From Ferruginibacter sp. (GTDB lineage Bacteria > Bacteroidota > Bacteroidia > Chitinophagales > Chitinophagaceae), in contig JANYGZ010000032.1 of the NCBI GenBank assembly GCA_025362235.1, forward strand, positions 1 through 64,000: a stretch of 64,000 nucleotides of DNA. The letters run 5' to 3'. Under the pieces are notes generated by a model, which saw nothing but the letters and a program-made list of their open reading frames with translations, was not told where the DNA came from and did not search any database. The position numbers and the translations under genes were made by a program. Shown here piece after piece: positions 29,017-36,772 of this stretch (within the stretch, counting starts at the first letter, position 1; each line of letters opens with the position of its first letter).

Positions 29017-29340
29017 ATGCCATTTATAGAGCTAGAGAAACTGCCAACAAAAGAAATATTTCCGGGATTTACCGGACGCTGCATTCATACCGGTACCATG
29101 AGTTTTATGTACTGGACAGTTAAGGCAGGAGCCACGGTGCCTGCACATTCGCACCTGCACGAACAGGTAGCACAGGTATTGAAGGGCAGCTTTGAATTAA
29201 CTGTTAATGGAGAAACAAAAATATTACAACCCGGGATGGTTGCTGTTATTCCTCCTCATGCATTACACAGTGGCAAGGCCATTACAGAATGTGAGTTGGT
29301 AGATGTTTTTTATCCCGAAAGAGAAGACTATAAATTTTAA
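29017..29340 (+). CDS. Cupin-domain protein
   Basis: A 107-residue single-domain cupin. Metal ligands are visible as H44, H46, H48 and E49 in 'HSHLHEQ' and a second-motif His (H81 or H84 in 'PPHALHSGK'). The size is typical of small cupin_2 proteins, which bind a metal and may be dioxygenases, isomerases or sensors. It ends two bases before an SDR-type reductase gene, so the two are co-transcribed and probably act on the same small molecule. Substrate unknown. Confidence 0.8.
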   Translation: MPFIELEKLPTKEIFPGFTGRCIHTGTMSFMYWTVKAGATVPAHSHLHEQVAQVLKGSFELTVNGETKILQPGMVAVIPPHALHSGKAITECELVDVFYPEREDYKF

Positions 29341-29342
29341 TA

Positions 29343-30131
29343 ATGGACATCAATTTAATAAATAAAACGGCCCTCGTTTGTGGTGGTTCACAAGGCTTGG
29401 GATTAGCTACGGCCAAAGAGCTTGCCTTGCTGGGCGCTACTGTTATACTGGCAAGCCGTACAGAAGAAAAATTAATAAAAGCTGTAAAACTGTTGAGCAA
29501 TGCTTCTGGTCAGCAGCATTCTTATCTTGTAATGGATCTATCTGTGCCGGCAACTGCTAAAATAATTGTAGAGAACTGGGTACAAAAAAACGGCCCCATC
29601 CATATACTGATTAATAATGCAGGCGGCCCACCGGCAGGGCCAATGATTGATACGGATGCTGCAGAATTGGAAAAAGCATTTCTTTCGCATGTTATAAGCA
29701 GCCACCTTTTAACGCAGGTTTTAATACCCGGCATGCAGCAGGTAGGTTATGGTCGCATTATCAATATAGTATCAACATCTGTAAAGCAGCCCATAAACGG
29801 CTTAGGTATTTCAAATACGGTAAGGGCTGCAGTGGCAAACTGGGCGAAAACTTTGGCTAATGAAATTGGCCATGGTGGCATTACTGTAAATAATGTATTA
29901 CCAGGCTATACCAGTACAGACAGGCTGAAATACCTGTTTTCAAAACAGGCTGCACAACAAAATGTACAACCGGAGGATATTGAAAAAAATATTATAAATG
30001 CCATCCCTGCCAAAAGATTAGGCAGGCCGGAAGAATTTGGCGCTGTTGCTGCATTTCTTTGTACACCTGCTGCAGGTTATATAAATGGTGTAAATATTCC
30101 TGTTGATGGTGGAAGAACGGCTGGATTATAA
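29343..30131 (+). CDS. SDR-family protein with atypical active site
   Basis: A 262-residue Rossmann-fold protein of the short-chain dehydrogenase/reductase family. The cofactor loop 'GGSQGLG' (residues 14-20), 'NNAGG' (91-95), the catalytic Ser144 and the C-terminal 'PVDGGRTAG' are in place. The YxxxK pair is replaced: the Tyr site is Ser157 and the Lys site Arg161 ('SNTVRAA'). I recall a widespread SDR subgroup with this change, so it is probably a real family trait and not damage. It is coupled to the cupin gene (2-bp gap). It may be a non-classical reductase or a binding protein. Confidence 0.78.
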   Translation: MDINLINKTALVCGGSQGLGLATAKELALLGATVILASRTEEKLIKAVKLLSNASGQQHSYLVMDLSVPATAKIIVENWVQKNGPIHILINNAGGPPAGPMIDTDAAELEKAFLSHVISSHLLTQVLIPGMQQVGYGRIINIVSTSVKQPINGLGISNTVRAAVANWAKTLANEIGHGGITVNNVLPGYTSTDRLKYLFSKQAAQQNVQPEDIEKNIINAIPAKRLGRPEEFGAVAAFLCTPAAGYINGVNIPVDGGRTAGL

Positions 30132-30281
30132 ACGACCGGATTATTTGCAACATACAATATTGCCATTTTCTGAATTAATATTTCTGCACCAGAAATTCTG
30201 CAACTTCTTTAAATAAAAATATATTTTACAGCGACACAGTTTGGCGTTACCCCACTTTACTTTTGATTTCAAATTAATATT

Positions 30282-31418
30282 ATGCAATCAAAAGACATTA
30301 TATCGCTATCGGGGAAAGCTAAAACCGGCTTGTTAAAAAACACTACAACACAAATATCTTTAGGAGAAATATTTAGTGAGAGAATGTATCCTGAAATAAC
30401 AGAAGAAAAGTTTTATATCGCCTATTTTAATGAGGTACCTGATTCTATCCAGATTATAAAAGTAAACTGCGAGAAAGTAAATAAATGGTTTGTTGAAATT
30501 TACCAGAATGAAGTTATAGATTCCTATTCCAATAAAATTTATTTTATTGAAAAGGGAGCTACAGCCTACCAACATGTAAATATTTATTATGTTCTTTACG
30601 AAGATCTTTTTGTTTGCATCAATATGGCTGAATGTTCTGTTAAATTTCTTTTTAGAAAAACCGGGCAGGAAAAATTAGATCCAATAATTGCAGGCATCTT
30701 AAAATTTAAAGAGCAAAAGGCAGCAGGCAAACCACAAATTTCTTTACTTGTTTATAACGATAAAGGTATAGCAACAAAAAAGATGGCCTTATCCAAACCA
30801 AAGCTCAGTATTAACGATAACTACAACGATGATTTTAAAGATGTTCACCATACCATTTTAAAAAGGCTTGGTAAAAATAACGACAAGGGCCTGGTACTTT
30901 TGCACGGCAAGCCCGGCACCGGTAAAACTTCCTATATCAGGTATCTGTTGACTTCTATAAAAAAGAAAGTTATTTTTTTGCCACCTAACCTGGCGGCAGC
31001 AATTACCAGTCCCGACCTGATTGCTATTTTAATAGAAAACCCCAATTCAATTTTTGTAATTGAAGATGCTGAAAATATAATAATGGATAGGGAGAAACAA
31101 GGCCATTCGCCGGTATCGGCATTGCTGAATATCACAGATGGCTTGCTGGCAGATTGTTTAAACATCCAGTTGATCTGTTCTTTTAATACAGACATTTCGA
31201 GGGTGGATAAAGCTTTAATGAGAAAGGGAAGGCTGATTGCAAAATATGAGTTTAAAGAATTAATCACCGAAAAAGCACAGGCGTTATCCAATAAGCTGGG
31301 TTTTAAAAATGAAATTTATACCCCTACCAATTTGACTGCCATCTATAACCAGGAAGAGAAAGAGTATGTTGAAACAAAGCAGGTAAATACCATTGGCTTC
31401 AGAATAAATAACAATTAA
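30282..31418 (+). CDS. BCS1-like AAA ATPase
   Basis: A 378-residue ATPase. The first 190 residues form an unassigned domain. The AAA module follows with Walker A 'GKPGTGKT' (residues 209-216), Walker B-like 'IFVIEDAE', sensor 1 'CSFNTD' and the arginine-finger region 'RKGRLIAKYEF'. This resembles BCS1/AAA proteins, which work as hexamers on protein clients. The next gene, a metallophosphatase, starts 3 bp on, so the pair is translated together. A TACTTTTG element at 30258-30265 fits a -7 box. The role is unknown; defence or phosphorylation-linked roles are possible but not shown. Confidence 0.75.
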   Translation: MQSKDIISLSGKAKTGLLKNTTTQISLGEIFSERMYPEITEEKFYIAYFNEVPDSIQIIKVNCEKVNKWFVEIYQNEVIDSYSNKIYFIEKGATAYQHVNIYYVLYEDLFVCINMAECSVKFLFRKTGQEKLDPIIAGILKFKEQKAAGKPQISLLVYNDKGIATKKMALSKPKLSINDNYNDDFKDVHHTILKRLGKNNDKGLVLLHGKPGTGKTSYIRYLLTSIKKKVIFLPPNLAAAITSPDLIAILIENPNSIFVIEDAENIIMDREKQGHSPVSALLNITDGLLADCLNIQLICSFNTDISRVDKALMRKGRLIAKYEFKELITEKAQALSNKLGFKNEIYTPTNLTAIYNQEEKEYVETKQVNTIGFRINNN

Positions 31419-31421
31419 CTG

Positions 31422-32087
31422 ATGAAAATTACTTTAGTAGCCGATACGCACGGAATGCATGAATTGCTGCACCTTACCGAAGGCGATTTGCTTATTCATG
31501 CAGGCGACATTACTGAATATGGCAATGAAGAAGAAGTAATGGATTTTATTAACTGGTTTGCCCTGCAACCGTTCAAATACAAAATATTTATTGCGGGTAA
31601 CCATGACTTATTTTTAGAGTCCTGTTCTGCTGTAAAATTAAAAAGGTTTATACCACAAGGGGTAATCTATTTACAAAACTCAACCACAAAAATAGGAGGA
31701 TTAAAAATATTCGGTTCGCCTGTAACGCCCTATTACCTTGGTATGGCATTTAATAAAAGAGAGGGGAAAGAGATAAAAAGATGTTGGGATAAAATCCCTA
31801 CGGACACTGATATATTGATAACACATGGCCCGCCAAAAGGTATAATGGACAATGGTTTTGGTTGCGAAGCATTAATGAATAAGTTGACGGTGATAAAACC
31901 AATGCTGCATGTGTTCGGCCATGTTCATGAACAACACGGGAGCCGTCAACAAACTGAAACCTGTTTTGCAAATGCGGCATTGGTAAATAGCTTAGACCCT
32001 TTTGTGAATAGACCTTATAGAATAATTGCTCGGCCAATTGATTTGATAATTGATAACAAAGCAGTCAATTCTGTTATTGGATTTTAG
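31422..32087 (+). CDS. Metallophosphatase domain protein (MPPED-like)
   Basis: A 221-residue calcineurin-like phosphoesterase with 'VADTHGMH' (D-x-H), 'LIHAGDIT' (GD), 'IAGNHDLF' (GNHD), 'ITHGPPKG' and 'GHVHEQHG'. The 'HGPPKG' and 'GHVHE' forms are typical of the MPPED1/2-like group found from bacteria to animals. It would be a cytoplasmic metal-dependent phosphodiesterase. It is coupled to the AAA ATPase gene with 3 bp between them, suggesting joint function. It is distinct from the other metallophosphoesterase at 27.1 kb. Confidence 0.8.
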   Translation: MKITLVADTHGMHELLHLTEGDLLIHAGDITEYGNEEEVMDFINWFALQPFKYKIFIAGNHDLFLESCSAVKLKRFIPQGVIYLQNSTTKIGGLKIFGSPVTPYYLGMAFNKREGKEIKRCWDKIPTDTDILITHGPPKGIMDNGFGCEALMNKLTVIKPMLHVFGHVHEQHGSRQQTETCFANAALVNSLDPFVNRPYRIIARPIDLIIDNKAVNSVIGF

Positions 32088-32171
32088 ATTGCACGGCATT
32101 AATTTTTTAGTAATAAAATATGAGGGGAACAATTATTTATACTATATATTTATGAAAATTAAAAATAAAAC

Positions 32172-32737
32172 ATGAGCAAAAAGAGTAATTATGGTTTAAG
32201 ATTTGAACCTTGGATTGGTAAGAATTATAAAACATACGTAGATGGAAAATATTATTACTTGGGGAATCACATTACCTTGATGAAGAGGTAGACCCTGAAT
32301 CAGACTTTACAACTAAAGTCATAGAAGAATTTCTTCAGGGACAAAAACTGCCCACTCCTTTTTTTCAAAGAATCGGTAATATATTTGATTCAAATGATTG
32401 TAATAGTATTTGGGAAAATATTGCATTTGCAAACCTTATTCAAGTAGGCTTATCAAAAGCTAAAAGCCAGCCAACTGGTGATGATATTAAAACCATAAAC
32501 TCAACTTTTGAAATACTATTAAGGGATTTAAAACCTGATAAAGTTATAGTTTTTTCAAAGCGATTATGGAATAATTGGCTAACCGAAAAAGATGCAATGC
32601 ATGTCAAAGAAATTTCAGCTAATAATAAAAAGGCTAATATTTGGGAATACCAACGAAATGGTAAGAAAACACTTGCAATGGGAATTAATCATGCATCCAG
32701 AATGTACGGGAATCTTGGTCTGACTGGGTTCCACTAG
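32172..32737 (+). pseudogene. Frameshifted gene, possibly uracil-DNA-glycosylase-fold protein
   Basis: From the ATG at 32172 the frame reads MSKKSNYGLRFEPW to KYYYLG and stops at 32289-32291. One base shift at the G4 run (32261-32264) lets it continue as 'GESHYLDEEVDPES' through 'LLRDLKPDKVIVFSKRLWNNW' to 'GINHASRMYG' and a stop at 32735-32737. Restoring a fifth G joins the two frames exactly, giving about 188 residues. The GESHYL start, the 'PDKVIVFSKRLW' strand and the 'GINHAS' end resemble the uracil-DNA-glycosylase-like fold, but this is tentative. It could be a pseudogene or a homopolymer sequencing error. The next gene is a WYL regulator. Confidence 0.65.
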
Positions 32738-32775
32738 TTAAAAAATTCATAAAAGAGAATTAAAAGGATTTCTTA

Positions 32776-33693
32776 GTGTCTAAACGTGCCTACATATCCC
32801 GCTACCTAATAATCTTAAAAAAATTAAAAGCAAAACCATATATAAATTCCAAAGAATTAGAAAGCCATATTGAGAATGAAATTGCGCATTTGCAAATGCA
32901 GGATGACACCTTGAATATGGGTTTTTCAAAACGCACACTTCAACGGGATATAAAAGAAATCCGTAACAATTTTGGGATTGATATTGAATATTCAAAATCT
33001 GCAAAAGGCTATTTTATCAGCCAGAACGAAACGGACAATCTGAATTTTCAGCGAATGATGGAGGCATTTGATTTGTTCAATTCTTTGAACCTTGCACAAG
33101 GGCTCACCCCATTTGTACATCTTGAAAAGCGTAGGCCACAGGGCACAGAAAATTTATATGGATTGCTTCATGCTATTAAAAACAAATTGCAGATCAGGTT
33201 TAATTATCAAAAGTTTTGGGAAGAAGAAATATCGCAAAGAACGGCTGATCCTTATGGCTTAAAGGAATTTAAAAACCGCTGGTACATACTGGCGAAAGAT
33301 AACAGGGACGGTAATATCAAAAGCTTTGCCCTCGACCGGTTAACCAACCTTGAAATTACCAACAGTAAATTTGAATTTTCAACAGATTATAGCATTGAAG
33401 AAAATTACCGTTATTGTTTTGGTATCATTCACCCCAATGATGAAGTGCCGCAGGATATTATTTTATCTTTCAATCCTACGCAGGGAAAATATGTAAAGAC
33501 TTTGCCGCTTCATACAACACAGCAGATTTTGATTGATAATGACAAGGAACTTCAAATAAAATTAAAACTTCGTGTTTCACACGACCTGGTGATGGAGCTG
33601 CTTTCTTTCGGCGATAACATGAAAGTGTTGCAACCAAAGTCATTAGCAGATGAGATAAAAGCAGTACATAAGAATGCTTACAAACAATACTAA
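32776..33693 (+). CDS. WYL-domain transcriptional regulator
   Basis: A 305-residue regulator starting at GTG (32776). A winged-helix/HTH N-terminal domain has 'FSKRTLQRDIKEIRNNFG' at about residues 54-71. The WYL domain follows with 'DPYGLKEFKNRWYILAKD' around residues 155-175, and a C-terminal WCX-like extension. WYL proteins sense ligands, often nucleic acids or nucleotides, and frequently control defence genes. It lies directly after the frameshifted gene and 3 bp before a Cys-rich protein gene with which it is surely co-transcribed. The target is unknown. Confidence 0.85.
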   Translation: MSKRAYISRYLIILKKLKAKPYINSKELESHIENEIAHLQMQDDTLNMGFSKRTLQRDIKEIRNNFGIDIEYSKSAKGYFISQNETDNLNFQRMMEAFDLFNSLNLAQGLTPFVHLEKRRPQGTENLYGLLHAIKNKLQIRFNYQKFWEEEISQRTADPYGLKEFKNRWYILAKDNRDGNIKSFALDRLTNLEITNSKFEFSTDYSIEENYRYCFGIIHPNDEVPQDIILSFNPTQGKYVKTLPLHTTQQILIDNDKELQIKLKLRVSHDLVMELLSFGDNMKVLQPKSLADEIKAVHKNAYKQY

Positions 33694-33696
33694 GTT

Positions 33697-34191
33697 ATGC
33701 CCCGGAAAATTGTAATGCAAAAATACAGGAATCATCTATTTCCGTTAGACTTTGAATTATCCTGTAAACAAGATGATCAAAAAAATAAATCCCTGAAGTT
33801 AAAAAACCGCCTGGCTAAAGAAATAAAAGCTGGAAAGCCTGGATATAGCAACAGAAAATTTTACATAAACATAAATAATTTCAAAAGTAAATGGTTTTGC
33901 AAAACCTGTTTTAAAATTTTTTGCTTAACACCAAAACGAAAATTTAAAGCATTACTGGAGTACGATTTAAGTTGCAGAAATTGCCAATCAAAAGAGATAA
34001 TGCACAACGAGGCAGTTTCATCAGCAATAAATAATAAGTTGCCTGTGACGGAAATATTAAAGCTATTTAAAGACAGTAGCCTTGAGCTGGAATTCGTGCT
34101 TAATAGTAAAACTAAATATCATTCAACCATGATTGATAATTCGCCATCAAAAGATAAAGGCTTAGATAATTGCGTCGGAATTTTAAAATAA
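33697..34191 (+). CDS. Putative zinc-ribbon protein of unknown function
   Basis: A 164-residue basic protein with two Cys-x-x-Cys pairs, 'WFCKTCF' and 'LSCRNCQ', about 30 residues apart, as in a zinc ribbon. The rest is Lys/Asn rich with no known domain. The start is 3 bp after the stop of the WYL regulator, so both are translated from one message. Binding of nucleic acid is a fair guess from the charge and ribbon, but is inference. Confidence 0.6.
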   Translation: MPRKIVMQKYRNHLFPLDFELSCKQDDQKNKSLKLKNRLAKEIKAGKPGYSNRKFYININNFKSKWFCKTCFKIFCLTPKRKFKALLEYDLSCRNCQSKEIMHNEAVSSAINNKLPVTEILKLFKDSSLELEFVLNSKTKYHSTMIDNSPSKDKGLDNCVGILK

Positions 34192-34263
34192 GCCGTAATG
34201 CCGTTGTTGTTGGCTTGTGATGGTTAAATTGAAAAGGGTTATTAGTTTAAAAAACAAAATACT

Positions 34264-34611
34264 ATGCAGGAATTATTATTGCAAATGGTAGACAATGCCA
34301 AAAAAGAGAAGAAAAAATTATTGGCTTTAAAAGAAGTTGCAGTTAAATGCCAGGAATTCGAATTAGCTTCTAAATTTAGGGAAATGGAAAAAGAATTATT
34401 TCCCTTAACTGATGAAGAAAATAAAGCAAAAGAATTGGCAAAAAAAATAAGCATAGTTTTTAGAATGGTTAAATTAAATGTGTCTGATGATATTTGCTGG
34501 CTTATCAGCGAAACTTTAAAAATACATTCAAAAATGGAAGGTAGTTTTTCGGTAAACGAAGCATATGAATTAATTGCCAAACGAAATAGGCTATTTGATG
34601 TCGGAGAGTAA
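34264..34611 (+). CDS. Small protein with UVR-like helical motif
   Basis: A 115-residue cytoplasmic protein. Residues 20-46 ('ALKEVAVKCQEFELASKFREMEKEL', in part) match the pattern of the UvrB/UvrC UVR motif, a helical hairpin used in protein-protein contacts, with the typical 'EFELASKFR' core. The remainder is helical and unassigned. It follows the zinc-ribbon gene by 72 bp on the same strand and may be part of that group. Confidence 0.5.
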   Translation: MQELLLQMVDNAKKEKKKLLALKEVAVKCQEFELASKFREMEKELFPLTDEENKAKELAKKISIVFRMVKLNVSDDICWLISETLKIHSKMEGSFSVNEAYELIAKRNRLFDVGE

Positions 34612-34741
34612 CCAAAGCCTGCAACATATGAATTTTCATAAAACGAATTTTAGAACTTCAACCATCCCCAATATTATTCAAACTTCATTTTGATTACATC
34701 ATGCACTTTTCTTTTTATACCAAGCATATATTGATTCGCCT

Positions 34742-35845
34742 TCATAAAACAATATAACTCGTACTCCTTCCCCCACCAGCCTCTTTTACCAAAATATTTT
34801 TCTCCATCAAATCCTGTATATCCCTCAAAGCAGTATCCTGCGAGCTCTTTGTAATGGTTGCCCATTTTGACGTAGTCAGTTTTCCTGTAAAACCGTCCAG
34901 CAGTTTATTGATCATCATTACCTGCCGGTTATTCAATACAGTTTTGGCTTGTTGTTCCCAAAACTTTGCTTTATGCAAAACAGCACCTAAAGTTTCGTCA
35001 GTTGCTTTTAAAGAGCGGTCAAGGCATTGCAGGAACCAGCTTAGCCAATCAGTAATATTCAAATCACCTTTTTGCGTTGCTTCCAAAATATCGTAATAAG
35101 CATTTCGTTCTTTTCTTATTTGCGCACTCATGCTGTAAAAACGTTGTGCAGTACCGTCTGCACGGCAAAGCTGCATATCGGCAATAGCCCTTGCAATACG
35201 GCCATTACCATCATCAAAAGGGTGGATGGTTACAAACCATACATGTGCAATCGCAGCTTTTAATACAGGATCAATGTCCATTTCAGCATTAAAAAACTGT
35301 AGAAATTTGCTCATTTCATCAGCAATCAATCCGGCATCCGGTGCCTGGTAATGAACTTTTTCTCTTCCCATTGCGCCAGATACTACCTGCATAGGATCAT
35401 CGGTTGCGTTATTACGCCATGCGCCAATAATAATTTTTTGCATTCCGCTTCTGCCAGTAGGAAACATTGCCGCATGCCAGCTAAATAAGCGTTCATCGGT
35501 CAATGGATCATTAAAATTTTGTGTTGCGTTAAGCATCATTTCTACAACACCTTCTACATTACGGTCGGCGGGTACCAGGCCCACAATGTCCATACCCAAC
35601 CTTCTGGCTATGGAGGATCGAACCTGGTCTGCATTCAATAACTCGCCTTCAATTTCGCTGGACTTCAATACATCCAAAGTGAGGGTTTGTAAGGTAGCTT
35701 CTACCTTAAGCCCAAAGCCCAAAGCCTCCATACGGCCAAGCAATCTTCCCTGCCGGCGGTGTACTGTAGCAAGTACAGGAGAAATTTTTTCCTGGTTCCA
35801 GGTAAACCTTGGCCAATTAGTCAATTGATGTATATAAGCGGTCAT
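34742..35845 (-). CDS. Fic-family AMP-transferase with N-terminal inhibitory motif
   Basis: A 367-residue Fic protein with a DUF4172-type N-terminus. The inhibitory motif S62-S-E-I-E66-G67 fits [ST]xxxE[GN], so it is a self-inhibited class II Fic. The active loop is HPFDDGNGR with catalytic His208. The C-terminal 65 residues (from about 'NRQVMMINKLL') look like a winged-helix DNA-binding domain. It would transfer AMP from ATP to Ser/Thr/Tyr of a target protein. It stands alone on the minus strand, and two matching long palindromes (35858-35888 and 35911-35941) lie just upstream. The winged helix may bind these in autoregulation, which is inference. Confidence 0.88.
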   Translation of the reverse strand: MTAYIHQLTNWPRFTWNQEKISPVLATVHRRQGRLLGRMEALGFGLKVEATLQTLTLDVLKSSEIEGELLNADQVRSSIARRLGMDIVGLVPADRNVEGVVEMMLNATQNFNDPLTDERLFSWHAAMFPTGRSGMQKIIIGAWRNNATDDPMQVVSGAMGREKVHYQAPDAGLIADEMSKFLQFFNAEMDIDPVLKAAIAHVWFVTIHPFDDGNGRIARAIADMQLCRADGTAQRFYSMSAQIRKERNAYYDILEATQKGDLNITDWLSWFLQCLDRSLKATDETLGAVLHKAKFWEQQAKTVLNNRQVMMINKLLDGFTGKLTTSKWATITKSSQDTALRDIQDLMEKNILVKEAGGGRSTSYIVL

Positions 35846-35857
35846 TATCCGTAATTT

Positions 35858-35888
35858 ATGCGGTGAATATAAACATTATTCTCCGCAT
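35858..35888. promoter_or_regulatory. Operator-like palindrome 1 upstream of fic (12-7-12)
   Basis: The arms are ATGCGGTGAATA (35858-35869) and TATTCTCCGCAT (35877-35888), with a 7-base spacer and one mismatch. The same architecture and nearly the same sequence recur 53 bp further upstream. It lies 13-43 bases before the fic start codon, where a bound dimer would block transcription. Confidence 0.7.
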
Positions 35889-35910
35889 TTATAAATAATA
35901 TACGCAAAAT

Positions 35911-35941
35911 ATGCGGAGATTAGACATAATAATCTCCGCAT
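35911..35941. promoter_or_regulatory. Operator-like palindrome 2 upstream of fic (12-7-12)
   Basis: The arms are ATGCGGAGATTA (35911-35922) and TAATCTCCGCAT (35930-35941), a perfect match with a 7-base spacer. Centre-to-centre distance to palindrome 1 is 53 bp, about five helical turns, so two dimers could sit on the same face of the DNA. Confidence 0.7.
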
Positions 35942-35974
35942 GATATTTTAATCAACAGCCTATTTCCAATAAAA

Positions 35975-35998
35975 AACCTCCAGAATTTACTGGAGGTT
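35975..35998 (-). terminator. Rho-independent terminator next to displaced tRNA 3' end
   Basis: The stem is AACCTCCAG/CTGGAGGTT with a 6-base loop. Read on the minus strand it is followed by a T6 run, so it terminates minus-strand transcription. The only minus-strand feature just upstream is the 10-base copy of the tRNA-Phe 3' end at 36000-36009, which suggests this was the original terminator of that tRNA. Confidence 0.75.
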
Positions 35999-35999
35999 C

Positions 36000-36009
36000 T
36001 GTGGTGCGA
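36000..36009 (-). other. Candidate attachment site: copy of tRNA-Phe 3' end
   Basis: TGTGGTGCGA repeats exactly the plus-strand sequence at 37752-37761, which is the acceptor 3' strand and discriminator base of tRNA-Phe plus two flanking bases. The match continues to 13 of 14. Together with its own terminator this looks like the tRNA end displaced when an element integrated into the tRNA gene. The identity is short, so chance cannot be excluded. Confidence 0.45.
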
Positions 36010-36121
36010 ACCGCACCTGAATCAAACTTATTCCGTTGTTTTATTGCTATGCCTTCAGATATAAAATAGCTTAAAACCCTTTACAGTACTATACCTAACT
36101 TTTATCCAAAATAACAAAGAA

Positions 36122-36152
36122 TTAAAGAGGTAGTGAAACTTGTAGTGAAACT
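36122..36152. repeat. Arm-site-like repeat A (tandem GTAGTGAAACT)
   Basis: GTAGTGAAACT occurs twice in tandem at 12-bp spacing (36130-36140 and 36142-36152). The first is embedded in a 19-base sequence identical to repeat B at 36404-36422. It lies before the excisionase-like gene. Such short direct repeats resemble arm-type sites of tyrosine recombinases. Confidence 0.6.
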
Positions 36153-36197
36153 CGCTTACCTTATTCCAAAAATAAAATTAAGAAAAGGACTCCCGAA

Positions 36198-36383
36198 ATG
36201 ATGCCGGTTAAGAAATGGCTTGACCTTCACGAAGCTTGTGCATTTGTAAATATGAGTGAGGGCATATTCAAAAAGGCCACTATCAAAGATAGAATAGTTC
36301 CGTCTGCCCTTGGTACAAAGCTGTTTTACAAAATTGAAGAAATTGAAGAGGCATTAGAAAGAAACGTTTTATTTAAATTTTAA
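36198..36383 (+). CDS. Excisionase-like small HTH protein
   Basis: A 61-residue protein with a MerR/Xis-type helix-turn-helix pattern ('WLDLHEACAFVNMSEGIFKK') and a second half ending in a helix 'EEIEEALERN', the usual layout of helix_turn_helix/excisionase proteins that bend DNA or direct recombination. An integrase would be expected nearby but none is in this window. The gene is flanked by the repeats A and B. The start is one of two adjacent ATG codons. Confidence 0.55.
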   Translation: MMPVKKWLDLHEACAFVNMSEGIFKKATIKDRIVPSALGTKLFYKIEEIEEALERNVLFKF

Positions 36384-36772
36384 GTGAGATCAAATGCCAA
36401 CTTTTAAAGAGGTAGTGAAACTAACTTTTTTTACAAAAAAATAAAGTATGCCTCGTCCACCAGTTTTTTTGCTTTGCAAATTCAAATTACAACATCGGTA
36501 GGTATTTTCGGCAGCCTGCTATTTTTAGTGCGTTTCTTGATTTTTTTTGTCGGGTAATAGTGATTAAATATGATTATTCAATACATTAATCATAAAATTT
36601 ACTAATATATATACTTACATTTGATGTGGAAAAAGTTGAGATAAATTTAAAAAATAGATGTAATTGTGAATATTCAATTTAATAACTTTAAGCTTGGTTT
36701 ACCGACTACAAAATCAAAATGTTTGACAATGTTCGATTTGCAAATGTGTAATTAATACTAAAATAAAATAAA
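36384..36772. other. Intergenic region, AT-rich, carries repeat B
   Basis: It holds repeat B and the upstream region of the glycine-zipper gene. No further gene was seen. A region near 36721-36740 resembles, but does not match, the TAnnTTTG promoter consensus. Confidence 0.4.
36404..36422. repeat. Arm-site-like repeat B
   Basis: TTAAAGAGGTAGTGAAACT is identical over 19 bases to the sequence at 36122-36140. It stands just after the excisionase-like gene, in the intergenic region before the glycine-zipper gene. Confidence 0.65.

Noticed and set aside
32172..32737. Transposase or insertion sequence as cause of the broken gene
   Set aside because: No terminal inverted repeats, target duplications or transposase-like residues; a single base shift explains it.
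34674..34865. ORF of 63 codons on the minus strand overlapping the end of fic
   Set aside because: It is out of frame with fic and has no recognisable protein content; probably a shadow.
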